This document shows positions 43,953 through 53,022 of a DNA stretch of 64,000 bases, in pieces. How positions within the stretch are numbered: the stretch's first letter is position 1; each line of letters opens with the position of its first letter. The notes beneath the pieces are model-generated. The model had not been told where the DNA came from. It saw nothing but the letters and a program-made list of their open reading frames with translations, and searched no databases. Origin of the DNA: Cyclobacterium salsum (GTDB taxonomy: Bacteria; Bacteroidota; Bacteroidia; Cytophagales; Cyclobacteriaceae); the NCBI RefSeq assembly GCF_010119245.1, contig NZ_WNKG01000001.1, positions 372,001-436,000 of the forward strand, read 5' to 3'. The position numbers and the translations under genes were made by a program.

Positions 43953-46295
43953 CTAAGATCTGGTGATGGCCTCTTCCATGTTATACATGGTGGAGATTAC
44001 CTGCATTAACGCTGCTACGGCTACTTTATCCGCATTTTCGTCCACAGGATATTCGCCTATTGAAGCCAATGCTTCAGCGTCCTCCATTGCGATGCTTTCC
44101 AGCTTGTCCCTAAGATAGTTTAGCAGCAGTTCTACTTCTTTTGGTTTCGGTTTCCTGCATAGAATTAAGCGAAAAGCTGTAGTAATTTTTTCTACTTGTG
44201 TGGAGTTTTCACTGACCAAACGGGCTGCCAGTACCCTTGAAGCCTCAAGGACGGTTGGGTCATTAAGCATGACCAAAGCCTGCAAAGGGGTATTCGTAAA
44301 TGAACGCTCTGTCTCACACTGGTCCCTGTTGCTGGCGTCAAAGATTAGCATGGAGGGTGGTGGCACCGTCCTTTTCACAAATGTATACAAGCCTCTCCGG
44401 TACAGGTTATCTCCATGGTCCTGGGTATATTCAGCCAAGGTAGATCCCCCTGCTGTCGCTGCCTCCCACAATCCGTCAGGTTGATACGGCTTCACACTCC
44501 GCCCGCCAATCTCAGGTACCAGAAGTCCACTGCTCGCAAGGACCATGTTACGAATAAATTCTGCCTTCAAATGGTGGCGCGAGGCTCTGGTGAAATACCT
44601 GTTTTCAGGATCTTTCTGCCTTTCGTTTTCATCGATCGCCACCGACTGCCGGTAGGTGGCAGACATTACCATTTGTTTGATAAGCCGTTTGATGTCCCAT
44701 CCATTTTCCATGAAGTCGATGGCCAGCCAGTCCAACAATTCCGGATGACTGGGCAATTCTCCCTGCATACCAAAATCACTGGTCGTATTGACTATTCCTC
44801 TTCCAAAAAATTCCTTCCAGATTTTGTTCACAAAAACCCGCGCAGTCAGTGGGTTGCGTTCATCAAACAACCATTTGGCCAATCCAAGCCTGTTTTTTGG
44901 ATAGTTTGGATCAAAATTTAGAATTGACTCAGGCGTTTCAGGAAATACTTCAGTTCCGTATGCGTTAAAAATGCCTCTTTCCAACACATAATTGTTTCTT
45001 AGGGTATCCAGCTCACCCATTACCGAAACAATCAGTTTGCTGGTATCCTGTTTGTTGACAAATGAAAGAATACCTTCGGCATCCTCATCGGTAATCTCAA
45101 TGTAAGGTTTCTTTGCATAGGACTCCGGAGTACCTACCAATGGATCTATGGGAGCAGTAGAAGTTCTCAACTCATCGATATTATTAAAAAATGAAAACAT
45201 CTCATAATAATCCTTTTGGGATATGGGATCGAACTTGTGATCGTGACAAGCCGCACATTCAAAGGTAATGCCTATGAGTGCTTTGCCGACGGTATTGGTC
45301 CTGTCTGTCACATAGGTTATCCTGTATTCTTCTTCGTCTACCGCACCTTCCTCGGTAATTTTATGGTTTCTATTGAACCCTGTGGCTAAAATCTGCTCTT
45401 TGGTGGGGTTCTCCAAAAGATCCCCTGACAGTTGCCAGGTAATAAAATCCTCAAAAGACAAATTTTCATTAAAGGCATGGATTACCCAATCCCGCCAGGG
45501 CCACTGTGTCCGGAAGTTATCCAATTGATAGCCATAGGAGTCGGCATACCTGGATATATCCATCCAATAAACAGCCATTCGCTCTCCGTAGGAAGGCTGA
45601 GACAGCAGGTAATCAACCATCTCTTCATAAGCCGTAGCATTATCATTTTCACTAAACCGATCCATCAAATCCAGATTTGGTGGCAATCCGGTCAGGTCAA
45701 AACTTAATCTCTTCAGCATACTTTCTTTTGAAGCCGGCTGATTAGGCTGCAATCCGATATCTTCCTGTTTCTTTAAAATAAAATGATCAATCTCATTAAC
45801 AGGCCAATTTTTGTCTTCTACCTCAGGGGCTGCAATGTATTGAGGAGCTTGAAAAGACCAGTGTTTTTCATAAACCGCCCCATCTTTTATCCAGGTTTTA
45901 ATGAGCTCTATTTCCCTGTTTGTCAATTTGAGGTTGGATTCCGGGGGAGGCATCACCTGACTCTCATCGCTCGAGTTTACACGCAAATAGACTTCAGATT
46001 GATGAGGTTTGCCTGGAACCAGGGCAAAAGCCCCTTGATTTTCTGCAAGGGCTTTGAATGCTTCACTTTCGAGGTCTAACCTTAATCCGGCTTCCCTTGC
46101 ATCGGAATCCGGTCCATGACAAGCAAAACAGTTGTCAGAAAGAATGGGCCTGATATGGAAATTATAGCTGACCTTATCGGGAAACTTTTCTGAGATCCCT
46201 ATTTCACCTTCATTTGAAGTACAGCCTGCAAAGTACAGGGAGAACACCATGAAGAATACAGTACGAATAGCGCTTAATAACTTAATCATTATCAT
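43953..46295 (-). CDS. PSD1 / planctomycete cytochrome C lipoprotein (DUF1549-DUF1553), copy A
   Basis: The start at 46295 gives MIMIKLLSAIRTVFFMVFSL followed by YFAGC, a lipobox; a start at 46340 or 46289 is also possible. The ~780-residue protein has, in order, a planctomycete cytochrome C domain with CFACHGPD, a MPPPESNLKLT loop, a DUF1549 domain (RLSFDLTGLPP, AVYWMDISRYADSYG, second heme motif FECAACHDHKFDPI) and a DUF1553 domain (NPLTARVFVNKIWKEFFGRG, ELLDWLAIDFMENGWDIKRL, NTPLQALVMLNDPTVLEA). It is presumably a diheme surface or periplasmic lipoprotein that works with the DUF1501 protein next to it. The reaction is not known. It follows SusD by about 210 bases. Confidence 0.92.
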   Translation of the reverse strand: MIMIKLLSAIRTVFFMVFSLYFAGCTSNEGEIGISEKFPDKVSYNFHIRPILSDNCFACHGPDSDAREAGLRLDLESEAFKALAENQGAFALVPGKPHQSEVYLRVNSSDESQVMPPPESNLKLTNREIELIKTWIKDGAVYEKHWSFQAPQYIAAPEVEDKNWPVNEIDHFILKKQEDIGLQPNQPASKESMLKRLSFDLTGLPPNLDLMDRFSENDNATAYEEMVDYLLSQPSYGERMAVYWMDISRYADSYGYQLDNFRTQWPWRDWVIHAFNENLSFEDFITWQLSGDLLENPTKEQILATGFNRNHKITEEGAVDEEEYRITYVTDRTNTVGKALIGITFECAACHDHKFDPISQKDYYEMFSFFNNIDELRTSTAPIDPLVGTPESYAKKPYIEITDEDAEGILSFVNKQDTSKLIVSVMGELDTLRNNYVLERGIFNAYGTEVFPETPESILNFDPNYPKNRLGLAKWLFDERNPLTARVFVNKIWKEFFGRGIVNTTSDFGMQGELPSHPELLDWLAIDFMENGWDIKRLIKQMVMSATYRQSVAIDENERQKDPENRYFTRASRHHLKAEFIRNMVLASSGLLVPEIGGRSVKPYQPDGLWEAATAGGSTLAEYTQDHGDNLYRRGLYTFVKRTVPPPSMLIFDASNRDQCETERSFTNTPLQALVMLNDPTVLEASRVLAARLVSENSTQVEKITTAFRLILCRKPKPKEVELLLNYLRDKLESIAMEDAEALASIGEYPVDENADKVAVAALMQVISTMYNMEEAITRS

Positions 46296-46378
46296 TGGTA
46301 TTACTACTCTTCTCTCAATCATATCGGCATGTAAAATCAATTAATTACAGATCGAGAGTATTATAATTAATATAACAA

Positions 46379-46456
46379 GAACAGCAGGCACTTCAAAATT
46401 AACTTTTTTTAAAGGTTTATTTGTTCTGCAAGCAACGCTCAAATTGCCTGCTGTTC
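46379..46456. other. Long-armed inverted repeat between SusD and PSD1-A
   Basis: GAACAGCAGGCA at 46379-46390 is a perfect inverted match to TGCCTGCTGTTC at 46445-46456, with a 54-base AT-rich loop. It lies between the SusD stop and the PSD1-A start and could be a terminator-like or processing hairpin that sets the SusCD to cassette ratio, or a remnant of a small inserted element. Confidence 0.55.
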
Positions 46457-46504
46457 CTTTTCAATTTTTCCCCTAAACGGTTAGTGAATACTGCTTATCG
46501 GGTA

Positions 46505-48037
46505 TTAATAGCCAGGATTCTGTTCCAAATTTCCAATTCTTATCTCCCTAAGTGGTATAGGAAACAAAAGCCGTTCGGTTGTAACATTATAACTCATTGC
46601 AGGTAAATATGATTCTCCGGCATAAAATTCCTTAAGGTATAGGCCATTGGCATTCATAACTTCAATAGCCCTATCCGTGCGCAACAGATCAAACCATCTT
46701 TTATTTTCAAATGCCAGTTCCACTCTGGTTTCACGTTCGATAATCTCCCTTATCATCTGCTGGTTGGTTTCGGTAACCGGGTCTAAACCTGCTCTTTCTC
46801 TTACCTGATTGAGAAAGGGCAATGCATCCGCTGATTTTCCTTGTTCATTGAGTGCCTCGGCCATCGATAACAAAGCCTCCGAAAAGCGATAAATAGGAAA
46901 GTTGTCGTCCGTATTTCGTTCCAATGAATGGGGATTCTGGTATTTCTTTATGAATGGATAGGTCCTTTTTCCCGGAGTTGGTACATAGTCTACAGGAGAT
47001 TTTAACTCGTCGATAAACATGTTTCCGATTTGACCAGTACCTTCTACAATGCCGATGGAAGCAAGCAATCTTTCATCTCCAGCCTCATAGGCCGCTATCA
47101 TTTCGAAAGTAGGCGTATTCCAGCCTCCTCCCTGAAGGTTTTGAGAGCTGATGCCGGTAATTAGACTTACATCTGCGGAAAGCGGAATAAACGGATAGAG
47201 GAAATCACTATTTTGTCCCTGATTTCCTTGTTGATATTGTATTTCAAAAATAGATTCGGTACTATTCTTGTTACTCAATTCGAACACGTCCCCATAATTG
47301 TCCAGCAAAGAATACCCCATTTGGATCACCTTTGAAAGTTCTGATTCTGCTTTCGGATAGTCTTTAATGGTCAGGTAAACATCTGCAAGCACCATCCTGG
47401 CGGCACCTTCGTTTGCGCTGCCATTTTGCGGGAAAGAAACCGGATCGAGGCGGTTGATGGCATTTTCTAAATCCTGAATTATTGCCTGATAAACTTCGTT
47501 TACAGACGCTCTTGGAAGGTAGGCATCACCCGCCCCCTTTACAGCTGTTAAATACAGTGGCACTCCGCCAAAATACCTCACCAGATCAAAATACAACAAG
47601 GCCCTCAAAAAGCTGGCTTCGCCATAAATTTGATCTATTTTTTCCTGACTTAGTGCAGCGTCTCCAATCTGATCTAAAATCTCGTTGGTTCGCGCAATTC
47701 CAATATAATCGGAATTGTATTTATTAGCCACCAGACCACTGTTTACATCGTCCATGAAAAAATCCGTATATTCTCTTTCTATATAGGCAGGCCCCCGGTT
47801 GGTAATATTGAATTCCAGGTGGGTGTTATCGGATCTCATTTCTCCCATTGTCCAGGAAGCGATAGAGCCTTTCGCACCCCTCAATGAAGCATAGGCTCCC
47901 ACCAGGGCCTGATTAAAATGATCTTCTGTTTTATAGAAATTTCCTGAGGTAATAGAACTCTCCGGCACCAGGTTCAGAAAATCTTCTGAACAGGAGCTCA
48001 TTATCAGTATGGCAAGTATTGTTGCTATCTTTTTCAT
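46505..48037 (-). CDS. SusD/RagB-family substrate-binding lipoprotein
   Basis: A 510-residue surface lipoprotein: lipobox ending in Cys16 (ILAILIMSSC). The SusD landmarks are SEDFLNLVPESSITSGNFYK, FNQALVGAYASLRG, the tetratricopeptide helices (EASFLRALLYFDLVRYFGGV, RASVNEVYQAIIQDLENAIN, ARMVLADVYLTIKDY), and the C-terminal RLLFPIPLREIRIGNLEQNPGY. It caps the SusC pore and binds the incoming ligand. It lies 17 bases downstream of SusC, the usual arrangement. Binding-site aromatics cannot be assigned, so the ligand is open. Confidence 0.96.
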   Translation of the reverse strand: MKKIATILAILIMSSCSEDFLNLVPESSITSGNFYKTEDHFNQALVGAYASLRGAKGSIASWTMGEMRSDNTHLEFNITNRGPAYIEREYTDFFMDDVNSGLVANKYNSDYIGIARTNEILDQIGDAALSQEKIDQIYGEASFLRALLYFDLVRYFGGVPLYLTAVKGAGDAYLPRASVNEVYQAIIQDLENAINRLDPVSFPQNGSANEGAARMVLADVYLTIKDYPKAESELSKVIQMGYSLLDNYGDVFELSNKNSTESIFEIQYQQGNQGQNSDFLYPFIPLSADVSLITGISSQNLQGGGWNTPTFEMIAAYEAGDERLLASIGIVEGTGQIGNMFIDELKSPVDYVPTPGKRTYPFIKKYQNPHSLERNTDDNFPIYRFSEALLSMAEALNEQGKSADALPFLNQVRERAGLDPVTETNQQMIREIIERETRVELAFENKRWFDLLRTDRAIEVMNANGLYLKEFYAGESYLPAMSYNVTTERLLFPIPLREIRIGNLEQNPGY

Positions 48038-48054
48038 GATGTCGTTGGTTTTGG

Positions 48055-51000
48055 TTAAAAGTTTAAATTTACTCCTAAGGCATACGTTCTTGGAATAGGG
48101 TATGGACTAATGTCCACACCTTCCTGAAGCCCATTTAGACCCCGCCAACTTGATTCAGGGTTTGCTCCTTTGTAAGGTGTAATGACAAATGCATTTTGGA
48201 GACTTAAGAATATTCTTGCCGAGCTAACACTTTTACTGAACTCGGGGAGCGTATAGCCAAGGGTAATATTTTTAAAGGTCAAATGGGAAGCATCCAGGGC
48301 AAGCCTGTCCTGAACATTACGGGGAAATTCTGTCGTACCTGACAAGGAACGGCCAATGATGCCATCACCAGGCTCTTCCAAAGATCTCCACCTGTCTTTC
48401 ATGTACCGTTCTACATTAAATATTCCCTCGAGCGTTTCTGACCATTCCGCCAAAGAGTAATACATTTTCCCTCCATAAGAACCGGCAATGACCACGTTCA
48501 TATCGAAGTTTTTGAAATAAAAGTTGTTGTTGAACCCATAAAAGAATTTAGGATTAGGATTGCCAATGTAGGTCTTGTCATCCACATTAATTACGCCATC
48601 TCCATTGATATCCTTGTACCTGATCGTTCCTACTGCGGATGTTACGTGTTTAGGTTGCGAATCAAATTCCTCCTGCGTCTTATAGATGCCATCAAAGATA
48701 TAGCCGTAAAACTGACCGATCGGCTTCCCAACTTCTGTTTTCCAAATGGTAGAAGAATAATTACCTAATCCACCAAGTGGCGTATTATTGGTCCCCAACT
48801 GAATCACTTTGTTCCTGTTAAACGAAATGTTAAAATCTGCATTCCATCTGAACTCACTGCTCTCCAGTACTCTGGCATTAACGCCAAACTCATAGCCCCA
48901 GAAATGGAATTCACCAATATTATCCTGGATATTTGGGTAACCAGTACCGTAGGGAATATCGACCTGGTAGAGCATATTGGTTGTTCGCTTATCGTAATAA
49001 TCGAAAACCAAAGAAATTTTATCATCGAAAAGACCTACATCAACCCCTAAGTCAATACCAACTGTAGTCTCCCAGGTAAGAAATGGATTACCTATGGATA
49101 CCGGACTCCTACCTTGTGCTAAGGCCCCTCCAAAGACATAATTGGTAGAAGATATATTTCCAAACTGGCTATAGTTACCTATGTTAAAATTACCGGCATG
49201 TCCATATTCACCCCTGACTTTCAGGTAACTAATTCCGGAAAAGTCAGCCATAAAAGATTCGTCAGAAATAATCCATCCTGCAGAAACGGAAGGGAAGGTT
49301 CCCCATCTGTTTTCTGAACCAAATCTGGAGGAACCGTCTCTCCTTACTGACAGGGAAAGCAGGTATTTTCCCATATAGTTATAATTTAACCTGCTAAACA
49401 TGGAAAGTAAAGACCACTCAGACATGTTGCTGTTACCATACCTGATCGCAGCAGCATCTATCCAGGATACTTCATCGTCCGGATAGCTGGTCCCTGTCAA
49501 TACATTGTTTTCCTGATGATATTTTTGGGCAGAATAACCTACCAGTGCATCAATGAAGTGATTGCCTAAATTTTTCGTGTAATTAAGGGTGTTTTCTGTT
49601 AACCAGGAGCTATAATCATTGGTGCTGTATGAGCCAGTGGCGAGCTTGGGTGGCGGAGAGAAAATACCGCCTGCAGTGGATGGATTGAATACCCTTCTTT
49701 TAGCATTTCCCAAATCCACGGAAACAGAACTTTTGAAGAAGAAATCATTGTGAATGTCTGCTTCAAAATAGGCATTGGACAATAAGCGATTGGTAGCCGA
49801 CCGGTCATAGGTTTCCAACATGGTTTTTTTCCAGTTTGGGAAGGTAAATAGACCGGGCCCGGTAAAGCTTACTCTTTGGTTACCATTCTCATCTACATCA
49901 TCTGGTGAAAAAATAGGAGGTGTAATGATGGCGGAATACAGAATGCTGTAAAATCCATCCGTAGCCTGGTTCCGGCTTAACTGGTGGGTCGGCGCTAAGT
50001 TTAGTCCAACCCTAATGTTATCGTTTATTTTGTATTCGTTGTTTGTCCGCAGGGAAAAACGCTGAAAACCGGTATTAAGTACTACACCTTTTTCATCAAA
50101 AAAGCCCAGCGTGGTGGCGGAACTGAAATTATCCTTATTGGCCAAAAAAGAAACATTGTAACTGTTTTGTTTACCGGATTGTAATAACTCATCGTACCAA
50201 TCTGTATCCGGTCCATCATAGGCCTCGGGATTTTGGTACAATTCAGGTATTCCACCTGTAAAGCCCTCATAGCGGATTTTATCCTCATAAATGGCTCTCC
50301 TGTCCTCCAGAAACTCCCGGGCATTCATTAAATCTGCCCTCCCCCTTTGCGGAACCTGTGTCATTCCCTGGATAACACTTAACTGAACAGATGTTTGGCC
50401 GGGCTTTGCCCTTTTTGTAGTAATTAAAACCACTCCATTGGCCGCCCTGGAACCATATAGTGCAGAGGCAGAGGCTCCTTTTAAAACTGAAAAACTTTCA
50501 ATTTCGTTAGGATTGATAGTATTGATGTCCCCAACGATAGGAAAACCATCGACAACATACAATGGATTATTTCCTGCATTGATTGAGGCTGCTCCTCTTA
50601 TCCTTACGGCCATTCCTCCTCCGGGAGTGCCGGAAGCCTGACTGATTTGAACACCTGCCATCCTACCTTGCAGTTTCTGGACAAATTGACCTACCGGCTG
50701 GTCTTCCAATTGGTCGGCTTCAACACTTGCAATAGACCCTGTAACCTCACGCTCTTTTTGAATGCCATAACCGATAACAACAAACTCCTCTAGTCCTTTA
50801 GCATCTTCAGACAGTTCGATATTAATGATACTTCTACCGTTAATCGGTTCTTCCCGGGTTTCGTAACCCAGGAAAGAAAAAATCAATGTTCCATTTTCAT
50901 CGGGAGCGACCAGAGAATAATTTCCGTCTATGTCTGTAATCGTCCCGAGGTTGGTACCCTTCACCAGTATTGTGACCCCCGGAAGTCCTTGCTTGTCTGC

Positions 51001-51438
51001 TAAGGAAGTGATTTTACCGGTTATCTCAATTTGCGCAGGTGACACCGTGACTTCAATTATTTTTGCTTTTCTGGTGGATTCCTTTACACTGATGTTATTA
51101 TTGGTTTGCCGGAAAGCCAATCTTGATTGACTGGAAATCTCTCTGAGAATCGTTTCTACACTTTCCTTCTTCGGAGGTTTGCTAAACTTTTCATCTAAAA
51201 AATCATCTTTAATATCAAACGTAAAAACAAAGTGGGTTTTTGATTCAATGTCTTCAAAAACTTCTTTTAAAGTAGCATTTGTATAGGCTGACTCAATAAA
51301 TACTTTCTGAATTTTTATTGCCTTTTGCGCATCTGCTCCATGAGCAATGGTAAAATTGACCAGCAATAGCTGGAAAATTATTCCAAAAAGGGAGGAGGTT
51401 GTAGACTTACTAAAGAAGCCTTTGTATCTTTTTTTCAT
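48055..51438 (-). CDS. SusC/RagA-family TonB-dependent receptor with N-terminal STN domain
   Basis: A 1127-residue outer-membrane protein. After a signal peptide (to about residue 38) come an STN/secretin domain (about 45-125, YTNATLKEVFEDIESKTHFV), a CarboxypepD_reg domain (ITSLADKQGLPGVTILVKGT), the SusC plug with VIGYGIQKEREVTGSI and GRMAGVQISQASGTPGGGMA, and a 22-strand barrel ending in GVNLNF. The STN domain shows that it is a transducer: ligand binding is passed to the FecR anti-sigma factor encoded 118 bases upstream. It is paired with SusD, which starts 17 bases after it. Together they import an unknown oligomer or glycan. Confidence 0.96.
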   Translation of the reverse strand: MKKRYKGFFSKSTTSSLFGIIFQLLLVNFTIAHGADAQKAIKIQKVFIESAYTNATLKEVFEDIESKTHFVFTFDIKDDFLDEKFSKPPKKESVETILREISSQSRLAFRQTNNNISVKESTRKAKIIEVTVSPAQIEITGKITSLADKQGLPGVTILVKGTNLGTITDIDGNYSLVAPDENGTLIFSFLGYETREEPINGRSIINIELSEDAKGLEEFVVIGYGIQKEREVTGSIASVEADQLEDQPVGQFVQKLQGRMAGVQISQASGTPGGGMAVRIRGAASINAGNNPLYVVDGFPIVGDINTINPNEIESFSVLKGASASALYGSRAANGVVLITTKRAKPGQTSVQLSVIQGMTQVPQRGRADLMNAREFLEDRRAIYEDKIRYEGFTGGIPELYQNPEAYDGPDTDWYDELLQSGKQNSYNVSFLANKDNFSSATTLGFFDEKGVVLNTGFQRFSLRTNNEYKINDNIRVGLNLAPTHQLSRNQATDGFYSILYSAIITPPIFSPDDVDENGNQRVSFTGPGLFTFPNWKKTMLETYDRSATNRLLSNAYFEADIHNDFFFKSSVSVDLGNAKRRVFNPSTAGGIFSPPPKLATGSYSTNDYSSWLTENTLNYTKNLGNHFIDALVGYSAQKYHQENNVLTGTSYPDDEVSWIDAAAIRYGNSNMSEWSLLSMFSRLNYNYMGKYLLSLSVRRDGSSRFGSENRWGTFPSVSAGWIISDESFMADFSGISYLKVRGEYGHAGNFNIGNYSQFGNISSTNYVFGGALAQGRSPVSIGNPFLTWETTVGIDLGVDVGLFDDKISLVFDYYDKRTTNMLYQVDIPYGTGYPNIQDNIGEFHFWGYEFGVNARVLESSEFRWNADFNISFNRNKVIQLGTNNTPLGGLGNYSSTIWKTEVGKPIGQFYGYIFDGIYKTQEEFDSQPKHVTSAVGTIRYKDINGDGVINVDDKTYIGNPNPKFFYGFNNNFYFKNFDMNVVIAGSYGGKMYYSLAEWSETLEGIFNVERYMKDRWRSLEEPGDGIIGRSLSGTTEFPRNVQDRLALDASHLTFKNITLGYTLPEFSKSVSSARIFLSLQNAFVITPYKGANPESSWRGLNGLQEGVDISPYPIPRTYALGVNLNF

Positions 51439-51556
51439 GTTATTTTGGGTTTAGTGAAGAAATTAAATGGTATTTAAAGCTAATCTAAGTTCGGGTTCAT
51501 TTATCATCAGTTTTGTTTTTTTAAATTTTCGTTAAATAATTAATCCATCAGTATGC

Positions 51557-52555
51557 TTAAAATTTTAAAATCAAGTCTTTATTAACCATTTCAAAATCAA
51601 GGTTTTTATTAAAACTGATATCTCGCAGGATATTTTTAAGGCTTTCATTGTAATATTTGGCTCTGATATTCCAGTCGGTGGGAGGATCGCCGCTCACCTT
51701 CATCGTCACACCAAACCATCTTTCAATAGATCTTTTGAAAGTGACAAAATCATCCCCATTAAACATTAGAATACCCTCTTTCCAACCAAAAGAAGCATCA
51801 AAATCTATTACTTGTACCTGAAAATCGACCGTGTTTTTTTCCATTAAAATTTCATATCCAGGGTCTAAAATATAACTTTGGTCTTTGTCAAAACCAGATA
51901 CCCTAACCCTACCCTCCAATAGTGAAACGGCTCGTGTAGATTCATTCGAAAAGTTTTTAACATTAAATGCGGTACCCAAAGCTTCCACATGTATACCCAT
52001 CACTTCAGCGATAAATGGTTTAATTGGATTGCTTGTTACATCAAAATATGCCTCCCCGGTAACTTTTACCCTTCTTATGCTATCTGAAAAAACTTCCGGA
52101 TATTCCAGGCTACTCATCGCATTTAACCAAACTCTTGTACCATCAGGCAGCAAATGGGTAGAACGCTGTCCGGCTGGATTTTCCTTTTTCAGCCAGCTTA
52201 TAGTTTTTACCAATGGAGGTTCATCATTTGCCCTATAATAAAAGGCGATGACAGAAAAAATAAGAAAAAATGTGAGAACCGCTGCCCACAAGACTGATTT
52301 TGCAGGGGATCCCCTCCTTCGAAGGGAAGTTTTTTTTCGACTTGCGGCTGACCATATTTCTTCTCTCCTGGCATTAAGTTTTATAGCATTCGAGGATGTT
52401 TCACTCTCCCAGATTTTTTGAATAGATTTAAATATCAATTTATTCTCTTCAGAAGCAGCGATCCAATATTTCAAGGAAGTAATTTGCTCTTGAGTAGCCT
52501 CCCCTTTAAGGTACAATAAAATTAAATGGTCAATATCCTGCTGAAAACTCCCCAT
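51557..52555 (-). CDS. FecR-family anti-sigma factor
   Basis: A 332-residue inner-membrane protein: a cytosolic N-terminal helix domain (LILLYLKGEATQEQITSLKY), one membrane helix (88-107, SVLWAAVLTFFLIFSVIAFY), a periplasmic FecR domain (about 115-215, RSTHLLPDGTRVWLNAMSSL, VKVTGEAYFDVTSNPIKPF) and a C-terminal DUF4974 domain (about 255-332). It holds the ECF sigma factor inactive until the STN domain of SusC signals. In most Bacteroidota the sigma gene is directly upstream; here the nearest sigma gene is 6.8 kb upstream (59399) behind three cassette genes. Confidence 0.94.
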   Translation of the reverse strand: MGSFQQDIDHLILLYLKGEATQEQITSLKYWIAASEENKLIFKSIQKIWESETSSNAIKLNARREEIWSAASRKKTSLRRRGSPAKSVLWAAVLTFFLIFSVIAFYYRANDEPPLVKTISWLKKENPAGQRSTHLLPDGTRVWLNAMSSLEYPEVFSDSIRRVKVTGEAYFDVTSNPIKPFIAEVMGIHVEALGTAFNVKNFSNESTRAVSLLEGRVRVSGFDKDQSYILDPGYEILMEKNTVDFQVQVIDFDASFGWKEGILMFNGDDFVTFKRSIERWFGVTMKVSGDPPTDWNIRAKYYNESLKNILRDISFNKNLDFEMVNKDLILKF

Positions 52556-53022
52556 GAATGCGCTTTATGACAGTATAACCAGGAAGGTAGCTAATACCCG
52601 TAAGTACAAAAGAAAAAAAACTCTTATTTCTTTATATTTCTAGTATTAATATTGGTTAAATTTATTTTATAAATGATAGAAATTGGAATTTTAAAAATTT
52701 ACCCAAACAAAAAATTTTCGTTTGAAAAGTTTAAACCTATTCATTTAGGATTGCAATTCTTTTGTTTAGAAAATTCCGGGCCAGGATTTTTCGAATCCAA
52801 TTAAATTAAACCGGTTAATGAAGGGTTACAATGTCTATTAAACCGGACCCCTAATCCAATGATAATTGGGTACACTTACCGTAGGAAACCAGCAAAAGCG
52901 AAAAAAAGAAGTATCCATCTCCGATTTGCATTATAGGTTTCCCGTTAATAATAGTTGGATCCGGCAACATAGTTTAAATAAATCTGATGACAAAGATCCT
53001 GGTATCAAAGAATCACTCCTAC
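52556..53022. other. Intergenic region upstream of fecR, no gene
   Basis: About 470 bases, very AT-rich. It should contain the promoter of the fecR-susCD transcript. Seen by eye: a small hairpin GGATT-TTTCG-AATCC at 52784-52798 and two TTAAACCGG-like stretches (52806-52846); no exact TAnnTTTG element on the minus strand. No coding remnant. Confidence 0.45.

Noticed and set aside
52784-52798. tRNA T-arm-like TTCGAATCC
   Set aside because: Only a small isolated hairpin; no acceptor, D or anticodon stems can be built around it.
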